Origin: Bacillota bacterium
Lineage (GTDB): Bacteria; Bacillota; Clostridia; Christensenellales; Aristaeellaceae
Reading direction: 5' to 3'
Assembly: GCA_023404715.1 (NCBI GenBank)
Contig: JAEYAR010000060.1
Location: 1-12,311, forward strand
Length of the DNA stretch: 12,311 nucleotides
How positions within the stretch are numbered: position 1 is the first letter of the stretch; each line of letters opens with the position of its first letter. Below are positions 1 to 6,511 of this stretch, piece after piece. A model generated the notes under the pieces. It did no database searches. It saw nothing but the letters and a program-made list of their open reading frames with translations, and had not been told where the DNA came from. Made by a program: the position numbers and the translations under genes.

Positions 1-758
1 TCCACCTCCTCCACCTGCATGCGCGCGCTGATGAAGCGGTCGTAGCAGGGGATGATGGACAGGTGCGTGCCCGTCTTCTCGCACGCGCGGATGACCGATT
101 CCATGTGCACGTAGTCCTGGGCGCTCATGGCGATCACCGCCTCGTCGGGCTTTAAGCGCTCCAGCACGTGCTCCAGCGCGTCGTATCCGCCCAGGTAAGA
201 GGCCTCTCGCCATTTTTGATCGCCTGAAACGTAGCCCTTGATGTGAAAGCCGTATTCCTGATGTTCGCTGACGACGTTCAGATAGTCCCCCGCCACGTCG
301 CCGCTGCCGACCAGCACGACGTGCTTTTGGTTGTATCCCTGCTTGCGGTAGGCGCGCAGCGCCAGCCGCACGCCCATGCGCTTGCCTACGCTCAGCAGGA
401 TGCCGAACGCATAGCTGTACCCCAGCATGATACGCGAAAAGTCGGCCAGCTCGAGCACGTAAAACGCGCTCATCACCACCGCGAAGCACAGGCTCTCCGC
501 GACGACGATCTTCCAGATTTCCTTGTAATACCGCGCGCTGCGCAGCGATTTATAGAACCCCATCGCGCTGTAGACGACCACGTGCAGCACCGCGCTGCCC
601 ATCGCCAAGAGCACGTGGGACGAGACGCTGTAGCTTAAAACGCCATCGTCCATCCAGTAAAAGCGCACCGCAAAGGCGAGCATCATCGCCACGAAGGCGA
701 CCCCCGCGTCCAGAACGCCGTTCACCTGGTTGAGCAGGCGCTGGTTCTGCTTAATCAT
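1..758 (-). CDS. Undecaprenyl-phosphate sugar phosphotransferase (EPS-initiating, WcaJ/EpsL-like), C-terminus cut by window edge
   Basis: The 252 readable codons begin at ATG 758 and stay open to the left edge. Four hydrophobic segments (about residues 17-36, 46-66, 82-102 and 109-125) are followed by a Rossmann-like domain from about residue 146 (VVLVGSGDVAGDYL, then GFHIKGYVSGD). This is the CoA_binding_3 layout of polyprenyl glycosylphosphotransferases. The stretch IIPCYDRFISARMQVEEV (residues 235-252) is what usually precedes the catalytic bacterial sugar transferase domain, which would lie beyond the edge. Known family members transfer a sugar-1-phosphate from a UDP-sugar to undecaprenyl phosphate at the inner membrane, which starts exopolysaccharide or capsule repeat units. 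The start is supported by GGAGAAGGAAAG immediately upstream. The ATG overlaps the last 8 bases of a decayed glycosyltransferase, so the two were once coupled. A UDP-sugar 4,6-dehydratase shares the N-terminal layout and cannot be fully excluded because the catalytic part is not visible. Confidence 0.8.
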   Translation of the reverse strand, partial: MIKQNQRLLNQVNGVLDAGVAFVAMMLAFAVRFYWMDDGVLSYSVSSHVLLAMGSAVLHVVVYSAMGFYKSLRSARYYKEIWKIVVAESLCFAVVMSAFYVLELADFSRIMLGYSYAFGILLSVGKRMGVRLALRAYRKQGYNQKHVVLVGSGDVAGDYLNVVSEHQEYGFHIKGYVSGDQKWREASYLGGYDALEHVLERLKPDEAVIAMSAQDYVHMESVIRACEKTGTHLSIIPCYDRFISARMQVEEV

Positions 759-1080
759 CTTTCCTTCTCCGCTCCCGGCGCCCCGCGAACGCTTCGTACA
801 GGGCGCTCAGTTTTTCTCCCGTATCCCCGATGTCAAATCCATGGCGGCGCACGGCGGCCCCGCCGCCTGCGCTTCCACGCCTACGACAGGCAATCCCTCA
901 TAAAAGCCGAGTAGCACGAAGACATCCATCGCGCTGTACAGGCGTGCCATATCCTTTCTGATACCCATAAAACGAGCGTACGGCGTCAATCCCTGCTCCC
1001 GCGCACATTTTCCACTTCGTCCCTCAGTTCGTCATCGCCGACGAGTAGCAGCACCACGTCCCGGCGTCGTTCCCGCAGCG
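751..1080 (-). pseudogene. Remnant of a group 1 (GT4, EpsF-like) glycosyltransferase, C-terminal pieces
   Basis: Minus-strand translation gives three collinear pieces of a GT4 glycosyltransferase in different frames. From 1078 it reads RRDVVLLLVGDDELRDEVEN, then shifts frame near 1000. From about 1001 it continues REQGLTPYARFMGIRKDM, then MDVFV and EGLPVVGVEAQAAG, which keeps the E-x7-E nucleotide-sugar motif. Around 840-850 about 65 residues expected in the family are missing. A third frame then gives HGFDIGDTGEKLSALYEAF and ends at TAA 751-753. That stop overlaps the start of the sugar transferase by 8 bases. At the expected LPS and AGLPC positions the sequence reads LLG and AGPPC, so missense decay is also present. 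The preceding middle portion is found inverted next to it. The gene is non-functional. Its ancestral role was probably adding a sugar to an exopolysaccharide repeat unit, which is inferred from family and neighbour. Confidence 0.85.
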
Positions 1081-1188
1081 CAACAGACGAAGCTGGGGCT
1101 GACAGACCGACTGGTGGTCGGGTATGTGGGGCGCTTCATGCAGCAGAAAAGCCATGTCTTTCTGCGCGAAATCTTTGGGGTGTACCGC
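1081..1188 (+). pseudogene. Inverted middle fragment of the same glycosyltransferase
   Basis: On the plus strand, codons from 1081 read QQTKLGLTDRLVVGYVGRF, then MQQKSHVFLREIFGVY. This is the GHVGRF...QKNH.FLIDIF block that begins the C-terminal GT-B domain of group 1 glycosyltransferases. In the family this block directly precedes the VLLLVGDGELR block. That next block lies immediately beside it, but on the opposite strand (from 1078 downward). The fragment therefore looks like a roughly 100-bp inversion inside the dead gene, ending close to the transcription start of the minus-strand promoter at 1197-1225. The N-terminal 190 or so residues of the enzyme are absent from the window. Exact breakpoints are uncertain by several bases. 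Confidence 0.75.
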
Positions 1189-1196
1189 TTTTGCAT

Positions 1197-1225
1197 ATTA
1201 TACCAGACTCTGCATGAGATAGCAA
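1197..1225 (-). promoter_or_regulatory. SigA-type promoter for the EPS genes
   Basis: On the minus strand TTGCTA (1220-1225) is followed after 17 bases by TATAAT (1197-1202), preceded by TGG, which forms an extended -10. It lies just beyond the spoVAE terminator and points into the glycosyltransferase remnant and the sugar transferase. The start point would be near 1190, leaving a leader of more than 400 bases made of pseudogene sequence. Confidence 0.75.
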
Positions 1226-1227
1226 GA

Positions 1228-1258
1228 AGCCGCTGACTTCGGCCCGCAGTCAGCGGCT
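1228..1258 (-). terminator. Intrinsic terminator of the spoVAC-AD-AE operon
   Basis: A perfect 10-bp stem (AGCCGCTGAC at 1228-1237 with GTCAGCGGCT at 1249-1258) has an 11-base loop and lies 19 bases past the spoVAE stop. The minus-strand tail is only moderately T-rich (TTCTTGCTATC), so termination may be incomplete. The stem could also act on plus-strand transcripts. Confidence 0.7.
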
Positions 1259-1277
1259 ATATCCACTTCTCTTTTTA

Positions 1278-1637
1278 CTACTTCTTTGTCTTGGGGCTGA
1301 AAAGGATGGACGCCAGATAGCCGAACAGCACGGCCGCGGCGATGCCGCCCGCGCAGGCCGCCGTGCCCCCCGTAAAGGCGCCGAGCAGCCCATCCTTTTG
1401 CACGCCCTCGATCGCGCCCTTCGCGAGCGCATAGCCAAAGCCCGTGAGCGGCACGGTCGCGCCCGCGCCCGCGAACTCGGCGATGGGCTTGTAGATCCCC
1501 ACCGCGCCCAGAAGCACGCCCGCCGTCACGTACCCCACGAGGATGCGCGCGCTCGTCAGCTGTGTGCGAAGCAGCAGCGCCTCCCCGATCATACACAGGA
1601 TGCCGCCGACGAGGAATACCTTGATATACATCAGCAT
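1278..1637 (-). CDS. spoVAE: Stage V sporulation protein AE (SpoVAEb type)
   Basis: This 119-residue, strongly hydrophobic protein matches SpoVAEb of Bacillus in length and pattern: FLVGGILCMIGEALL near the N-terminus, then YKPIAEFAGAGATVPLTGFG, then a glycine/alanine-rich C-terminal membrane segment. The same AGAG-VP-TGF signature occurs in SpoVAC in this window, as expected for related membrane subunits. SpoVA proteins form the inner-membrane channel that moves Ca-dipicolinate into the forespore and releases it in germination. ATG 1637 is preferred over ATG 1631 because GGGAGG ends 9 bases before it. It overlaps the spoVAD stop by 7 bases, so translation is probably coupled. This is the last gene of the operon and is followed by a hairpin terminator. 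Confidence 0.93.
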   Translation of the reverse strand: MLMYIKVFLVGGILCMIGEALLLRTQLTSARILVGYVTAGVLLGAVGIYKPIAEFAGAGATVPLTGFGYALAKGAIEGVQKDGLLGAFTGGTAACAGGIAAAVLFGYLASILFSPKTKK

Positions 1638-2683
1638 GTGCGCTTTCCTCCCGCTTCCTTGATGTGCTCCAGCACGACGGCGTGCGCGATGGATGGGATG
1701 CTCTCCCCCTGCATCGTCGTCGTCGGGCTCAGCAGCGCGCCGGTAGCCATAAACAGGATGCGCTGCAACTGCCCGCTCGCCAGCTCGCCCAGCAGCTTGC
1801 CGCACAGCACCGAGGCCGAGCAGCCGCAGCCGCTCCCGCCCGCGTGCGTATCCTGCTCCGGCGCGTAGATCTGCATGCCGCAGTCCATACAACGCTCGGG
1901 CGACACGGGCCGCTTCTCCTGGCGGAGCAGCTCCAGCATCAGTTCATGCCCCAGGCTGCCCAGATCGCCGGTCACGATCAGGTCATAGTCCTTGTCCGTG
2001 CGCCCCGTATCGCGAAAATGCGCCAGCAGCGTATCCTGCGCGGCCGGCGCCATCGCGGCGCCCATGTTGTTCGCATCCTTGACGCCCAGGTCGATGACCT
2101 TGCCCGTGGTCACGTGCGTCACGCACACGCGCGCGCCGCGGGCGGCCGCCTCCTCGCATACGAGCGCGCTGCCCGCGCCCGTCACCGTCCACTGCGCGGT
2201 CGGCGTGCGCTGCGTGCCCATCTCCAAGGGCGTGCGGTATTGGCGCTCCGCCGTCGAAAAATGGCTGCTCGTGGCGCAAAGCACGCGCGCGCAGTGCTGT
2301 CCGTCCACCAGCATGCTGCCCAGCGAAAGGCTTTCCGCCATCGTCGAGCACGCGCCGTACAGCCCGTAAAAGGGGATCGCCAGCTGCCTCGCCGCAAACC
2401 CGGCGGAGATGATCTGGTTGAGCAGGTCGCCGCCGAGCAGCGCGTGCACGTCCCCCGGCTGCACCTTGCCCTTTTCCATCGTCAGGCGCACGCTGGACTC
2501 GAAGAGCTTGCACTCCGCCTTTTCAAAGCTCTCCTGCCCAAGCATGTCGTCTCGCTCCACGCGGTCAAAGCAGCCGCCCAGCGGCCCTTCGCCCTCCTTC
2601 GGGCCGACGATCGCCGACCATGCGGCCACGCGCGGCCGGGAGCCCAGCTGGATCGTCTGCGCCCCCATGCGTTTCCCTGCCAT
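1631..2683 (-). CDS. spoVAD: Stage V sporulation protein AD
   Basis: The 350-residue product is close to the usual SpoVAD length of about 340. Recognisable blocks are the N-terminal SRPRVAAWSAIVGPKEGEGPLG, the central thiolase-fold segment FYGLYGACSTMAESLSLG (Cys112) and the C-terminal AGGSGCGCSA followed by LSPTTTMQGESIPSIAHAV. SpoVAD has a thiolase-like fold and is the soluble SpoVA component known to bind dipicolinic acid at the spore inner membrane. The ATG has GGGAGG 7 bases upstream, inside the last codons of spoVAC, whose stop is 4 bases away. The 3' end overlaps spoVAE. The order AC-AD-AE is the standard clostridial arrangement. Long reading frames on the opposite strand are GC-driven shadows. 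Confidence 0.96.
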   Translation of the reverse strand: MAGKRMGAQTIQLGSRPRVAAWSAIVGPKEGEGPLGGCFDRVERDDMLGQESFEKAECKLFESSVRLTMEKGKVQPGDVHALLGGDLLNQIISAGFAARQLAIPFYGLYGACSTMAESLSLGSMLVDGQHCARVLCATSSHFSTAERQYRTPLEMGTQRTPTAQWTVTGAGSALVCEEAAARGARVCVTHVTTGKVIDLGVKDANNMGAAMAPAAQDTLLAHFRDTGRTDKDYDLIVTGDLGSLGHELMLELLRQEKRPVSPERCMDCGMQIYAPEQDTHAGGSGCGCSASVLCGKLLGELASGQLQRILFMATGALLSPTTTMQGESIPSIAHAVVLEHIKEAGGKRTC

Positions 2684-2687
2684 CTCG

Positions 2688-3146
2688 CTACCTCCCGATG
2701 AAGAAGTATATCAGCCCCACGATCACGGACGTGCCGATGCCGTATACGAGCACCGGGCCCGCGATTGAAAACATCTTGGCGCCCACGCCCATGACGTAAC
2801 CCTCGCGTTTAAACTCCATGGCCGGCGCGACGACGGAGTTGGCAAAGCCCGTAATGGGCACGATAGAGCCCGCGCCCGCGTATTTCCCGATACGGTCATA
2901 TACGCCCAGGCCCGTGAGCAGCGCACTCAAAAACACGAGCGTGATCGAGCATACCGTTCCGGCCGCCTCTTGATCGAGCGACAGGACGTTTTTTGCAAAG
3001 TCCGTAATGCCCTGCCCCAGCACGCAGATAAGCCCGCCGACCCAAAAGGCCCGTACGAGGCCCTTGCCCATGTCGGACTTGGGCGCCAGCCGCATGACGA
3101 GCTGCGCATATTCCTTCATCTTGTGATTTTGATTTGATTGACTCAC
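2688..3146 (-). CDS. spoVAC: Stage V sporulation protein AC
   Basis: Starting from GTG 3146 the product is 152 residues, matching the SpoVAC family at about 150. Features are a hydrophilic N-terminus, FWVGGLICVLGQGITDF, a second membrane segment, then YDRIGKYAGAGSIVPITGFANSVV and two further hydrophobic stretches. SpoVAC is an integral membrane subunit of the dipicolinic acid channel; in Bacillus it behaves as a mechanosensitive channel component. A run of six G lies 7 bases before the GTG, which decides the start. A longer in-frame extension to ATG 3311 has low-complexity sequence unlike the family and is rejected. The GTG overlaps the stop of a preceding 45-codon ORF as GTGA, suggesting coupled translation. 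Confidence 0.95.
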   Translation of the reverse strand: MSQSNQNHKMKEYAQLVMRLAPKSDMGKGLVRAFWVGGLICVLGQGITDFAKNVLSLDQEAAGTVCSITLVFLSALLTGLGVYDRIGKYAGAGSIVPITGFANSVVAPAMEFKREGYVMGVGAKMFSIAGPVLVYGIGTSVIVGLIYFFIGR

Positions 3147-3280
3147 GCCTGTTCCCCCCGTTCGTTGCGCATGGGGTTCTCCGCGCGCGGCGGGCGCATG
3201 CGCGTCTCCCGCGCGCCCGGCCTCGGCTGCGCCTCCAGCGCATAGGTCGGGATGGTATGCTTGTGTTCCATGCCGGTCAT
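3143..3280 (-). CDS. Small ORF (45 aa) overlapping the start of spoVAC
   Basis: ATG 3280 follows GAGGAAAGG directly (ATG 3271 in the same frame has better spacing). The frame reads MTGMEHKHTIPTYALEAQPR and continues, rich in Arg, Pro and Glu, to a TGA that shares GTGA with the spoVAC start. It is hydrophilic and basic, with no membrane segment or domain that I recognise. It lies between a SigF/SigG-like promoter and spoVAC, so it would be translated first in the forespore transcript. It may encode a real small sporulation protein or serve as a leader ORF that delivers ribosomes to the GTG of spoVAC. No function is claimed. The main doubt is whether the peptide is conserved. Confidence 0.5.
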   Translation of the reverse strand: MTGMEHKHTIPTYALEAQPRPGARETRMRPPRAENPMRNERGEQA

Positions 3281-3302
3281 CCTTTCCTCGGATCCGCTCC
3301 AC

Positions 3303-3320
3303 CGGCGGCATTCGCCGCCG
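3303..3320 (-). other. Leader hairpin upstream of the 45-aa ORF and spoVAC
   Basis: A perfect 7-bp GC stem (CGGCGGC and GCCGCCG) with a four-base loop lies between the putative -10 box and the ribosome-binding site. It is not followed by a T run on the minus strand, so it is not a terminator. It may affect mRNA stability or translation. Confidence 0.4.
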
Positions 3321-3330
3321 TGCGTGAGGT

Positions 3331-3361
3331 TAGTATGGCCCGCACCCAAAGTAAACATACA
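3331..3361 (-). promoter_or_regulatory. SigF/SigG-type forespore promoter of the spoVAC operon
   Basis: On the minus strand CATACTA (3331-3337) equals the consensus -10 of forespore SigG promoters. TGTATG (3356-3361), 18 bases upstream, resembles the TGAATA/GTATA -35. The -10 lies about 50 bases before the first ORF. The 12 bases GAGGTTAGTATG (plus strand, 3326-3337) recur exactly in front of the spoVAA cluster at 7669-7680. Confidence 0.65.
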
Positions 3362-3368
3362 AACATGC

Positions 3369-3393
3369 AAAAAGGTCCGGTAACCGCCGAACC
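3369..3393 (-). terminator. Intrinsic terminator after the pRiA4b ORF-3 family gene
   Basis: On the minus strand GGTTCGG pairs with CCGGACC (one G-T pair, six-base loop) and is followed by TTTTT. It begins 15 bases after the stop codon at 3408. It separates this gene from the spoVAC promoter just downstream. Confidence 0.8.
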
Positions 3394-3407
3394 TTAAAGA
3401 AAGGCCG

Positions 3408-5150
3408 TCATTCGTCCGGGCCCTCTCCGTCGTCCCGATCGTCCGGGTATTCCGCTTCGTCCTCTTCATCAACCCAATCGTCCGGGTTCTCCGGATACTG
3501 CTCCGGCGCCTTGCCGACGCTGCGGATGACCGCCGCTTCCTCCGTCTTCTCGTTCAGCTCCTTGAGCACCTTACATTGAAAGCGCCATTCGTCGCCGAAA
3601 TCGAAGAGGTATTTAAACGGCGTCCCCACCGCCAGCCCCAGCTGACCGAGTCTATAATCGCACGTATACCGTTCGTCGTCGCCGCTCCGCCTGTCGTAAT
3701 AGGCATCCCCACGACTCCAGTATTTGTTGTCCATGAAAAAGGCGTGCATGTGTTCGTCGTCGAATGCATAGGCCTGAAGGATGGCGTCGTGCAAGTCCTC
3801 CAAGGTATCGCAGGCGGAGATGCGGATGTGCCGGTAGCAGCCCTTGCCAAGCGAAACGGCGACGACATAGGATCTATTGTCTTCCGCTTCACGCGGTTGT
3901 TCCCGCTCCCCTTCGCCGCCTGGCAATCGACGCTTCGCACGCTCCAGCGCGGCATAAAACGCATTTGCCTCTTCCGGGGACATATGGGATAATACCTCCT
4001 CTGTCCGCTCTTTTAACTTGCCCAAGAAATCCAGATCGTCCGCATTCAGCAGCTCATCGAATAGGTCCTCATCGAACTCCTCGTCGTCATCCTCGCCATC
4101 GCTCATCAAATAGCCGAAAAGGTCTTCAATCTCTTCGTCCATCATCTCCAAATCGTCTTCCTTTTCGATACGCTCCAGCCCGACGCCGACCTGACCTGCC
4201 GCCGTCTCGAGCAGACGATACGTCTCCTCGTCATAGGCGAGCAGCTTATAAGGCTTTTGCTCCTCCTCCATCAGCTCGCAGAGTTGATCGATCAGATCTT
4301 CCGCCGCGCCTTCCAGCTCATCGCTCACCAAAATAGGAAGGATCATCCTGTCTCGCCTATTTAAGATGAACAACGCCATGGGAAAAACAGGCGCAACCTC
4401 CGTTTCAGCCTCGTCCCCATTCGGCGTGGGCAGCATCACCTGCCTGCACATCCAGCAGGATCTCGACGCAGCTTTTTTCCCCTTCAGCCGCTTTGCCCGC
4501 AGCTCGTCCGCGATGGCGGGCGACGGATCCGCGTCCGGGATGTACTTCGGCAGCGTCTGGGTGCTCCACGCAAAGCCGCCCTGCGCATTCGCATCCACCG
4601 TGAGCAGCGGCATCGTCTTGCCTTCATGAAAACCGTCGGAAAAACCCAGCTCGCCCGCGCCCTGCTCGGAAAGGCGAAGGCCGACCTGATGCGCAGCCAG
4701 CAACGCAATGTACAGCCTTTGTTCGTCGTCCTCATCCCGGATATGCCAGGGCAAACGTCTGGGCCTAAAACGCCGGAAATATGGATATGCATTCTTCCCT
4801 TTGGCTTTAAACTTCATCATGGCGATTTCGTACCGGTCCGTCTCGTCCAAAATGCTCTTATTGACAAAGCCGCACAGGATGAAATCCTGATATCGCAAAA
4901 TGCCTCCCCGGTCTACATCAGACAGCACCGACAAATTGTCTCCGACCTCGAACATCCATTGCAGGCTGTGCAGGCCTGTCTCCCCCAGATAGAGGTTCAA
5001 CCCGATGCTGTCGCCTATTAAGCCCAGCACGGCGCAATACCCCGTCACGCCGTCCGCATAGCGTACGGCAAAGATTTGCTCGCTGCTTAAACGCCTCCAC
5101 AGCTTATCCTTTCGGTATTGCTCGGCCGCCTGATACGTTTCCGCTTTCAT
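3408..5150 (-). CDS. Plasmid pRiA4b ORF-3 family protein with N-terminal DUF7309/DUF6930-like regions
   Basis: The product is about 580 residues with three recognisable parts. Residues about 10-180 (SEQIFAVRYADGVTGYCAVL and onward) resemble the DUF7309-type region. Residues about 190-330 include a lone CWMC pair and ILVSDELEGAAEDLIDQL, which resembles DUF6930. After a very acidic linker (about 335-375), residues about 430-550 are a pRiA4b ORF-3 domain: IRISACDTLEDLHDAILQAY, DDEHMHAFFMDN and YLFDFGDEWRF. The tail is again acidic. The protein is soluble, with no signal or membrane segment. The biochemical role of the family is unknown. ATG 5150 is chosen with GAGAGG 11 bases upstream; GTG 5159 is in frame but only 2 bases from it. 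It follows ugd by 27 bases with no terminator, so it is probably co-transcribed. Base composition looks less GC-rich than its neighbours. The pRiA4b call is firm; the N-terminal domain names are from memory. Confidence 0.85.
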   Translation of the reverse strand: MKAETYQAAEQYRKDKLWRRLSSEQIFAVRYADGVTGYCAVLGLIGDSIGLNLYLGETGLHSLQWMFEVGDNLSVLSDVDRGGILRYQDFILCGFVNKSILDETDRYEIAMMKFKAKGKNAYPYFRRFRPRRLPWHIRDEDDEQRLYIALLAAHQVGLRLSEQGAGELGFSDGFHEGKTMPLLTVDANAQGGFAWSTQTLPKYIPDADPSPAIADELRAKRLKGKKAASRSCWMCRQVMLPTPNGDEAETEVAPVFPMALFILNRRDRMILPILVSDELEGAAEDLIDQLCELMEEEQKPYKLLAYDEETYRLLETAAGQVGVGLERIEKEDDLEMMDEEIEDLFGYLMSDGEDDDEEFDEDLFDELLNADDLDFLGKLKERTEEVLSHMSPEEANAFYAALERAKRRLPGGEGEREQPREAEDNRSYVVAVSLGKGCYRHIRISACDTLEDLHDAILQAYAFDDEHMHAFFMDNKYWSRGDAYYDRRSGDDERYTCDYRLGQLGLAVGTPFKYLFDFGDEWRFQCKVLKELNEKTEEAAVIRSVGKAPEQYPENPDDWVDEEDEAEYPDDRDDGEGPDE

Positions 5151-5177
5151 TAATCGCACATCCTCTCGCTTCTTTCG

Positions 5178-6380
5178 TTAATCCCTGAAATACAGGTCGC
5201 GCGTGTAGACCTTATCGATCACGTCTGCGATCTCCTCGTTGTAACGGTTGGCCACGATCACGTCGCAGCAGGCCTTGAACGCCTCCAGATCACGCATCAC
5301 GCGGCTGCTGAAGAAGGTCTCCTCCTGCAGCGTAGGCTCGTAGACGACCACCTCAACGCCCTTGGCTTTGATGCGCTTCATCACGCCCTGTATGCTGCTT
5401 TGGCGAAAATTATCGCTGCCCGCCTTCATCGTCAGGCGATAGATGCCAACGACCGGGCGCGGGTTATGCGGATATCCGGCCCGCTGCAAAATGCGCTCAG
5501 CGATGTAATCCTTGCGTGTGCGGTTCGCCTCGACGATGGCGCCGATAATGTTGTTAGGCACCTGGTCGTAATTGGCCAGCAGCTGCTTGGTGTCCTTGGG
5601 CAGGCAGTAGCCGCCGTAGCCGAAGGATGGGTTGTTGTAGTGCGTGCCGATGCGCGGGTCGAGCCCCACGCCCTCGATAATAGACTTCGTATCGAGCCCG
5701 CGCACCTCGGCATAGGTATCGAGCTCGTTGAAAAAGCTGACGCGCAGCGCCAGATACGTGTTGGCGAATAGCTTGACCGCCTCGGCCTCGGTGGAATTCA
5801 TGATCAGGGTAGGGATATCCCGCTTGATCGCCCCCTCCTTGAGCATGCCGGCGAACGCCTCCGCCGCCGCGTAAAGGCGCGGGGCTTGTATCGGCGCGCC
5901 CACGATAATGCGGCTTGGATAGAGGTTATCCCATAGTGCATGGCCTTCGCGCAAAAATTCAGGGCTGAAGAGGATGCGCTCGCAATGCAAGCGTTCGCGC
6001 AGGCGCTGCGTATAGCCGACCGGAACGGTCGACTTGATGACGATCATCGCCTCCGGGTTCACGGCGACGACCTGCGCGATCACATCCTCTACGGAGGAGG
6101 TATTGAAGTAGTTCTTCTGGGGGTCGTAGTCGGTCGGCGTCGCGACGATGACGTAGTCCGCCTGGCGATACGCCGCCTCCCCGTCCTCCGTCGCGGTCAG
6201 TCGAAGCGCCTTTTCATGCAAATAGGCTTCTATTTCCCGATCTGCGATCGGGGATTGGCGGGCGTTGATCATCCGCACCTTTTCGGGTACGATGTCTACC
6301 GCCGTCACATCATGGCGCCCTGCGAGCAGCACCGCGTTGGATAAGCCGACATAACCCGTGCCAGCCACCGCAATGTTCAA
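5178..6380 (-). CDS. ugd: UDP-glucose 6-dehydrogenase
   Basis: It oxidises UDP-glucose to UDP-glucuronate with two NAD+, supplying acidic sugar precursors for exopolysaccharide or capsule. Counting from TTG 6380 the protein has 400 residues, typical of the short Ugd/HasB type. Visible motifs are the NAD-binding GTGYVGLS (7-14), ATPTDYDP (80-87), KSTVPVGYT (116-124), SPEFLREG (139-146), Lys203 with Asn207, and the catalytic Cys259 in GYGGYCLPKDTKQL. The C-terminal IYRLTMKAGSDNFRQSSIQG matches the UDP-binding domain. TTG 6380 is preferred because AAGGAG lies 10 bases upstream and the protein then starts MNIAVAGTGYVGL as the family does; GTG 6389 is only 1 base from that site. Its own promoter abuts spoVAB. 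The sugar transferase that could use related precursors lies about 4.4 kb downstream, beyond the spoVAC cluster. Confidence 0.96.
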   Translation of the reverse strand: MNIAVAGTGYVGLSNAVLLAGRHDVTAVDIVPEKVRMINARQSPIADREIEAYLHEKALRLTATEDGEAAYRQADYVIVATPTDYDPQKNYFNTSSVEDVIAQVVAVNPEAMIVIKSTVPVGYTQRLRERLHCERILFSPEFLREGHALWDNLYPSRIIVGAPIQAPRLYAAAEAFAGMLKEGAIKRDIPTLIMNSTEAEAVKLFANTYLALRVSFFNELDTYAEVRGLDTKSIIEGVGLDPRIGTHYNNPSFGYGGYCLPKDTKQLLANYDQVPNNIIGAIVEANRTRKDYIAERILQRAGYPHNPRPVVGIYRLTMKAGSDNFRQSSIQGVMKRIKAKGVEVVVYEPTLQEETFFSSRVMRDLEAFKACCDVIVANRYNEEIADVIDKVYTRDLYFRD

Positions 6381-6403
6381 CGAGTTCACGCTCCTTAAGC
6401 TTA

Positions 6404-6449
6404 TGTATCTGTAGCGCGAGCCCCTGCGAGGACCGCTAAAACCGATACA
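6404..6449 (-). other. Potentially structured ugd leader
   Basis: In the roughly 80-base leader, TGTATC (6444-6449) can pair with GATACA (6404-6409). Inside it TAGCG (6434-6438) can pair with CGCTA (6412-6416), enclosing a short CCTC/GGGG element. The nested helix ends just before AAGGAG. I do not recognise a known riboswitch class, and the pairings could be chance. Confidence 0.3.
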
Positions 6450-6477
6450 AGCCGTCGTTTGCCGAGGTTATACCGGT

Positions 6478-6506
6478 ATTTTACCATGATGTAACAATCT
6501 TTGCAA
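6478..6506 (-). promoter_or_regulatory. SigA-type promoter of ugd
   Basis: TTGCAA (6501-6506) and TAAAAT (6478-6483) on the minus strand are separated by exactly 17 bases. The -35 begins 5 bases after the spoVAB stop, and no terminator is visible between the genes. The start point would be near 6471. Confidence 0.75.
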
Positions 6507-6511
6507 TAAGC

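Noticed and set aside
1081..1188. Phase-variable invertible switch
   Set aside because: No flanking inverted repeats and no recombinase gene are seen, and the surrounding gene is already dead from other lesions. A one-off inversion is simpler.
1198..1596. 132-codon frame overlapping spoVAE
   Set aside because: It is an out-of-frame shadow of spoVAE that continues through the terminator.
1664..2701. 345-codon plus-strand reading frame opposite spoVAD
   Set aside because: It is antisense to a clear spoVAD. Its composition is Arg/Ala/His-rich as expected for the complement of GC-rich codons, and it matches no family I know.
3143..3472. Longer (109-codon) version of the 45-aa ORF
   Set aside because: It would extend back through the putative spoVAC promoter and an intrinsic terminator. 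Only the part after the ribosome-binding site at about 3281 is plausible.
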